The notes under the pieces are model-generated. The model was not told the origin of the DNA. It searched no databases and saw only the letters and a program-made list of their open reading frames with translations. A program made the translations under genes and the position numbers. A DNA stretch of 64,000 nucleotides, taken from positions 31,863,686 through 31,927,685 of the forward strand of contig NC_083604.1 in the NCBI RefSeq assembly GCF_029168945.1, in the 5' to 3' direction. Shown one piece after another: positions 58,665 through 64,000 of the stretch. This stretch comes from Cannabis sativa. Its lineage: Eukaryota > Streptophyta > Magnoliopsida > Rosales > Cannabaceae. Each line of letters begins with the position of its first letter. Within the stretch, counting starts at the first letter, position 1.

Positions 58665-61112
58665 ATGGACGCCAAGCGGAACACCAGCAGTTAGGGCAAC
58701 TCGCTCGGGTCAAATCAGGGCCAAGGAGCTCAGTTTCCCGCGAATGTTAGGGGCCATGGTAGAGGTCCCAGGGGCAGGGCCCGTGGTCGGGGTGACGATA
58801 ACCCGCCACAGGCTGCTCAGGCTGCTCAAGCCAATCAGGAAGCCCAGAATTGGGAAATTAGGTTTGGTGAAATGCAAGCCAGAATAGAGGAGCAAGATCA
58901 TGAGATTCAGAGATTGAGGCAGCAGGGTGCTCCTGCAGTGCCGGTGCCGGAAATTCCAGTGGCACCTGCCCTTGTTGCTCAGGCCGAGATAGTGGTAATG
59001 GAACCCTTGTATGAAAGGTTCCAGAAGCAGGCACCTTTGGTTTTTCTGGGAGGTCCTGATGTCATGAAAGTCGAGCAGTGGCTAACGGTGATTACAAAGA
59101 TTTTGAACTTTATGGGTGTCACCGGGAATGACATGGTGGTGTGTGCCACCTTCCAGTTTCAAGAGGACGCGTTAGTCTGGTGGGACATGGTGTCCCAGAT
59201 TCATGATGTCACCACTATGACTTGGGAAAGGTTCCAGGAACTCTTCAACGCGAAGTACTATAATGAGGTCGTTAGAAGTGCCAAGAGGAAAGAGTTCACC
59301 CACCTGACCCAGAAGGAGAATATGAGTGTGACAGAGTACACTACCCAGTTTGATCGGTTGGCAAGGTTGTCCTCGGGAATTGTGCCAACTGATTTCAGTA
59401 AGAAGGAAAAATATCTGGATGGATTAAATGTGAAAATCAAGCATGACCTAATGATCACAATGGACGACAAGACCACCTATGCTAAGATGGTGGAGAAGGC
59501 ACTGCGAGCTGAGGGCGCAGTTGGATGTATGTCGGAGTCAGTTATGACCCCAGTGAGTGGCGGGGCTCCTACCCCTCCTGCATCAGGCTTCAGCAGGGGA
59601 GGTAGTGGTTCGGCCATGGACCAGAAGAGGAAAGCATCCACTGCATCCGGTGGCTCGGGGCAGAAGAAGAGGTTCTGGGAGAACCAGAGTACAGGCAGTC
59701 GTCAGGGTGGTGCGGAGACCCGGTTTTCCTATCCAGAGTGCCCCAGTTGCAAAAGGCACCATCTGGGTGAGTGCAGAGGTCAGGGATGCTTTTAGTGTTG
59801 CATGCCCGGACATTACAAGAGGGATTGTCCCCAGGTGAGGAGAGAGGCACCAAGGGCTCCGGTGAGACCCATTCTAGCTATGGTGTTCGCCATTACTCAG
59901 GCTGATGCAGAAGCCAACCCTTCAGTTGTAACAGGTCAGCTCTCAGTTAATAACTCATTTTACCCAGTGTTGTTTGATTCTGGGGCCACACACTCTTATG
60001 TGGCAGCTAGAATCTTTAGTGAATTGGATAGACAGTATGATAGTTATGAATCAGCTTTTGGAACCCTATTACCTGGCGGAGAGTTAGTTATCTCCAAAAG
60101 GTGGATTAGGTCTATGCTGATCAGAATAGATGGTTGAGAGTTAAGTGCTGACTTGATAGAGATGAGCCTAGTAGATTTCGATATTATTTTAGGAATGGAT
60201 TTCCTATCTAAATACTCAACCAGTATTGATTGCAAGAGGAAGATGGTGATCTTCCAACCGGAAAGTGAAGAACCTTTTGTATTTGTTGGTTCGGTTCGGG
60301 GATCTCGGATCCCGGTGAGTTCGGCCATGTCAGCTAGGGAGTTATTGCATGGCGGATGTTTAGGGTTTCTGGCCGTGGTGATGGACACCACTCGACCAGA
60401 TACCATTCGGCCAGAAGACATCAAGGTTGTTCGGGAATTTCTAGATGTCTTTCCCGAAGAACTTCCAGGTTTACCACCTCAGCGGGAGATTAATTTTATT
60501 ATAGATTTGGCACTAGGAGTGGAACCGGTTTCCAAGGCTCCGTATAGAATGGCTCCTGCTGAGCTTAAGTAATTAAAGATTCAGCTTCAAGGGTTACTTG
60601 ACATAGGGTTTATTCGGCCTAGTGTGTCACCCTGGGGAGCCCCAGTTTTGTTCGTCAAGAAGAAAGATGGCACTATGAGAATGTGCATCGATTATGGGGA
60701 ATTAAACAAGCTAACAGTGAAGAATAAATATCCACTACCTAGGATCGATGATCTTTTTGATCAAATCCAGGGGAAGACGGTCTTTTCCAAGATTGATCTC
60801 CGATCAGGTTATCATCAGTAGAAAATCCGAGAGGAGGGCATTCCGAAGACGACTTTCCGTACTAGGTATGGACATTACCAATTCTTGGTTATGTCGTTTG
60901 GACTAACCAATGCTCCTGCAACATTTATGGATTTGATGAATGATTATTCAAGGATTTCCTCGATATCTGTGTTATTGTATTTATCGACGACATCCTTGTA
61001 TACTCTCATTCAGAAGAGGAGCATGAGTTATATCTTCTGATGGTTCTGCAATGGCTTCGGGAACACAAGCTTTATGCCAAATTCAAGAAATGTGAATTTT
61101 GGCTATCTCAGG
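58665..61112 (+). pseudogene. gag-pol: GB1 gag-protease-RT, broken and truncated
   Basis: One frame from ATG 58665, chosen because GB2 opens at the same point (MDA). Order: Arg/Gly-rich N-terminus, coiled-coil-like stretch near 58890, capsid region (LVWWDMV, WERFQELFNAKYYN), zinc knuckles, protease DSG (about 59976), RT with [10 protein letters not shown]. In-frame stops: 58692-58694 (TAG for CAG), 59793-59795 (TAG inside the zinc knuckle), 60135-60137 (TGA), 60570-60572 (TAA) and 60819-60821 (TAG). A frameshift follows near 60943; the active box FIDDIL is legible in the next frame. The gene stops at 61112 at codons matching CEFWLS, where GB2 begins. It is older or more mutated than GA, and non-functional. 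Confidence 0.9.
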
Positions 61113-63446
61113 TGTAAAGACGGCTTAGTTTAATTTGGAAATTAGTAGTTAATCACGTTTAATTATGAAATTATTTATAGCTATTTAAATAATTATTTAT
61201 ACTGTTATTATTGAATTCAGAGATGCATTTTTATGTCATTTAGTAGTTTTCATAATTTTGCATTTCCGGTGCCCGGTATTTTGGAACTCGGTGTTTGGCT
61301 CAGTAAAATCACAACTTAGTATGTTAGTAGTTTGGGACGGTTTATTAGACATTGGGAATGTCGGGAATGGCCGGGAATTTAGAATTTCCCAAAAATACCC
61401 CTTTGGTGTTATTTATGTTATTTTAGTGTGGAGGGGCAAAATAGTCTTTTTGCCCCAATGATATTTTGTCCTTTAGTGGACTTAGTAAATGAGTTATATA
61501 TGTTTATTTATGTTATTATTGGTTGAAATGAAGTGGTTATGTGTTTATTAGCTTTTTATTTCATTTTACCAAAAAAATTACAAAGTTTAGAAAAATTTCA
61601 GAACTCTTTCTCTCTCAAAGTTCTCTCTCTATTTTCGGCCCTAGGAGCAGCTGGGTTCTTTGCTCCTCTTTCTTTGTGGATTCAAGGTTTATGTGTGTTT
61701 AATCCAAGCTAGGTTAGCTCCTCATCTTTTCTTCTTAAAGTTTGTTGAATTTTGATGAAAATGGTGTATTACATGCATGATAAATTGATGTTGTTGCTGC
61801 TGTATCTTGTTGTTATTTTTTCAGAGATATAAGCATGTTAAGTTGAGGATATTTGAGCTATTATTAATGCATGATAGTTAGGTTGCTTTAATTATGAATT
61901 TTCTATGCAAAAGCTTGAGTTTTCAATATGAAATTGTGAGTTTTGTTGCTGCGTTTGTTGAGGTCGAATTCTTGTGTTTTCAGAAGCTTTTATATGCATG
62001 ATTAAGTAGGTTTGATCTAATTTGGATGCATGTTAGTTGATTTTAACAAAGTTTGAGTTTTTGGAACTCAAAGCTTGGGCTTTAATGGCACTTTTTGTTT
62101 CTGTGCAATCTGGGTGAGTTTGATGCTTTCGAATTGTTCTATAGGATATTTAGAACAGGTCTGGAAGGTTTGAGGTTGTTTGGATTAGATTTGAGCATTG
62201 TGTGAATTTTTGAATTTCTGCCTGCGAGGAATCGGAATTCCGGTTGCGCAACCGGTCTACCGGTTGGGGAAATTTAAAAAACCCTAGTTTTCCTCAATTT
62301 TATGTTATTTGGGGTATTTCCATGCTTTTTATCGATAGGGTAACTTTTAGTTCCTAGTTTAAGTCCCCGGGAAGTGATTTAGCGTATCACTTATAGTGTT
62401 GTCTTTTTTATGGTTTAGGAGCCTGTAATTCACCGCGCAGATAGTTCCAGTTAGGTTGACCGGCACACCTGAATTCGGAATCCAGGTAAGATTAGTATAA
62501 CAGTATGCATATGTAGATTACATGTTTAGCGTGCATGTAGGAAGCCTGTTAGATTACATTAGATATGTATGTTGGCTTCGAACCATCCAACTGTGTCACG
62601 TCGGTACAGGCTGGAGTATGACCATCAGCCGGAGTATGACCGGTTCGACCGATTATGCTGACACTGTATCACGTCGGTACAGGCTGGAGTATGACCAGCA
62701 GCCGATGTATGACCGGTTCGACCGATCAGGCTGATACTTAGGTTGGTGGTTCCGTACTATTTGACGTATCACGTCGGTACAGCCTGGAGTATGACCAGCA
62801 GCCAGAGTATGACCGGTTCGACCGATCAGGCTGATACTGTAACATGTCGGTACAGGCTGGAGTATGAGCAGCAGCCGGAGTATGACCGCTTCGACCGATC
62901 AGGCTGTTACTTGTCAATACTACCGTCCCTATGAACGTTCAGAACTCAGTACCGTGTTGGACACGGCAGTGAGGGGGACTCGGTATCGTGTTTGACACGG
63001 CAGTTATGGTTAGGATCAGGGGTATGGGCGTCTGATCATGATCGGGATTTATGTATGAGTATTATCATGCTTTTCTTACTGAGTCTGTCGACTCACAATG
63101 CTATGTTTATGTGTAGGTAAAGGCAAGTTTAGAGCTGATGGACCGTGAACGAGCCTATGAAGATTGTACATGTCGGGGCGGTTAGGCCTGGAGCGTACGA
63201 TCATCGGGACAGCGAGGCTATTTTTGTAACTAGTCGCTAGGCGACAAATATTTTGTATAAACAGTAAACTTTTGTAAATAATTTTGTAATCGGGATCCCG
63301 AGTCTTTTGTATAAATATTTTACAAGTTTAATTAAAAAGCAAAAATTTATATTAATCACGTTTTCCATAAACCTCGTTGATTAGCAACGAGCTGCACAAC
63401 ATGTTTAAAAATCACGTAGTACGCCTATGCTAGTTAGGGTGTTACA
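61113..63446 (+). repeat. GB2 5' LTR
   Basis: 2334 bp, TGTAAAGACG to GGGTGTTACA. Alignable to the GB1 LTR throughout but clearly diverged. The GC palindromes are richer (62240-62265), the tandem array has four units, and a CCGTGT-TGG-ACACGG hairpin near 62961 is partly duplicated near 62990. Confidence 0.92.
62594..62910 (+). repeat. tandem array in GB2 LTR, four units
   Basis: Units of about 72 bp start near 62594, 62666, 62767 and 62839 with TCACGTCGGTACAGGCTGGA and contain ACCGsTTCGACCGAT. The same ~28-base spacer as in GB1 sits after unit 2, so GB2 has one more unit to its left. Confidence 0.87.
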
Positions 63447-63449
63447 ATT

Positions 63450-63465
63450 TGGTATCAGAGCCGCC
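63450..63465 (+). promoter_or_regulatory. GB2 primer-binding site
   Basis: TGGTATCAGAGCCGCC, three bases after the LTR, an exact match to the initiator-Met complement over its first 12 bases. About 260 bases of leader without a gene follow. Confidence 0.9.
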
Positions 63466-63728
63466 AGGTTGTCTTCCGAAGATCGTCACGACATGTACAA
63501 TTATCATCAGCAGTTAGCTCATTCCACGGTTCAGTAAGCCTTTATTGCTTTAGTAGTTTATTTATTTATTTTATGAATAAGAAAAGCCTGATAGGAAGCA
63601 TGTTAATAGCCTGATAGTAGAATAGGCGCATGTTTCGTTTTTAATTTCCAAATTAAGCGGCATTAGTAAGCTCTCCTTGAATACGACCTGATATGCCAAC
63701 TCTTGGTTTCGCAGGCGGTTCCGACTAG

Positions 63729-64000
63729 ATGGACGCCAGGCGGACTACCAGGAGCCAGGGCAATTCAGTGGGGTTGAATCAGGGTCAGGGAGCTCAGTTT
63801 CCCCCGCCGGCTAGGGGCAGAGGTAGAGATCCCCGGGGCAGGGCTCGTGGTCGGGGTGATGAGAACCCGCCACAGGCTGCCCAAGCTCCCCAAGCCGATC
63901 AGGGAGCCCAGAATTGGGAGGTTAGGTTTGCTGAAATGCAAGCCCGGATAGAGGAAAAAGATTTAGAGATTCAGAGGTTGAGGCAGCAGGGTGCTCCTGC
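63729..64000 (+). CDS. gag: GB2 gag, N-terminal 90 codons (cut by window end)
   Basis: Open from ATG 63729 to the window end. Starts MDARRTTRSQ, then an Arg/Gly-rich stretch (ARGRGRDPRGRARGRG), a Gln/Ala-rich linker, and a charged heptad-like segment (EMQARIEEKDLEIQRLRQQ) that could form a coiled coil. GB1 has the same layout but with a stop at codon 10; GA gag has a similar QEEELQRLRQQ segment. It would be the structural particle protein of the element. Whether the rest is intact cannot be seen. Confidence 0.85.
   Translation, partial: MDARRTTRSQGNSVGLNQGQGAQFPPPARGRGRDPRGRARGRGDENPPQAAQAPQADQGAQNWEVRFAEMQARIEEKDLEIQRLRQQGAP

Larger units (their letters stand above)
56151..61112 (+). mobile_element. 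GB1: Tekay-like gypsy element, interrupted by GB2
   Basis: 5' LTR 56151-58387, initiator-Met-type primer site, and a gag-PR-RT frame that breaks off inside RT at 61112, where GB2 of the same family starts. The rest (RNase H, integrase, 3' LTR) should lie beyond GB2, outside the window. The left flank is CTAGG (56146-56150). Confidence 0.88.
61113..64000 (+). mobile_element. GB2: Tekay-like gypsy element, 5' part, runs off the window
   Basis: 5' LTR 61113-63446, primer site, leader and the start of gag. Inserted in GB1's RT; left flank TCAGG (61108-61112), whose duplicate should follow the 3' LTR outside the window. No lesion is seen in the coding part present. Confidence 0.88.

Overview
This window is plant nuclear DNA, probably from a eudicot. 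I cannot fix the species; Rosales is only a guess. It is almost wholly nested LTR retrotransposons. I see no host protein gene, tRNA gene, rRNA gene or CRISPR array. The evidence for a plant is Ty1/copia elements with ~1.9 kb LTRs, Tekay/Del-like Ty3/gypsy chromoviruses with ~2.2-2.3 kb LTRs, a hAT-like non-autonomous DNA transposon and a CACTA-type fragment. Labels C1, S1, M1 and so on are mine.

Layout. 1-491: flank with a weak tandem repeat. 492-12403: copia element C1 (+), with a broken gag-pol and a solo LTR (S1, 6728-8624) inserted in its pol. 12404-15059: 5' LTR and leader fragment of a minus-strand copia (M1), fused head-on to C1's truncated 3' LTR. 15060-18587 and 41704-42548: pieces of minus copia M2. 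18588-41698: solo minus LTR S2 (site duplication TTCAT) inside M2. 20367-41603: plus copia C2 (site duplication TGAAC) inside S2, with an intact gag and little pol. Inside C2 lie a hAT-like element (24293-25840, 8-bp duplication) and a complete minus gypsy element GA (28930-38442, duplication GATAG). 42549-42905 and 55240-56150: unclassified repeat U with a promoter-like stretch. 42906-55239: minus copia M3, itself holding a solo gypsy LTR (48237-50371). 56151-61112: gypsy GB1, a 5' LTR plus a broken gag-pol. 61113-64000: gypsy GB2 of the same family, inserted in GB1's reverse transcriptase and running off the window.

Relations. All copia pieces share an LTR family beginning TGTTGGGTTTTATGCCC and ending TTCCAACA, and where the regions survive they share an AT-rich leader and a primer-binding site TGGCCTCAGAGCC. 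The polypurine tract, core residues and domain order (PR-IN-RT-RH) suggest the Angela/BARE group. C1 has a degraded full pol. C2 has only gag plus scraps, so it would depend on enzymes from a relative. M2 and M3 keep the same kind of internally deleted pol. The gypsy elements have the order PR-RT-RH-IN with a C-terminal chromodomain remnant (Tekay/Del type) and a canonical initiator-Met primer site. The only long intact reading frames are C2 gag and the window-truncated start of GB2 gag.

The least expected signals are non-coding: a hypervariable GC-rich hairpin cluster in the copia leader, family-specific tandem arrays and conserved short palindromes in the gypsy LTRs, and inverted LTR pairs able to make double-stranded RNA. 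Lineage names and functions are inferences from motifs read by eye.
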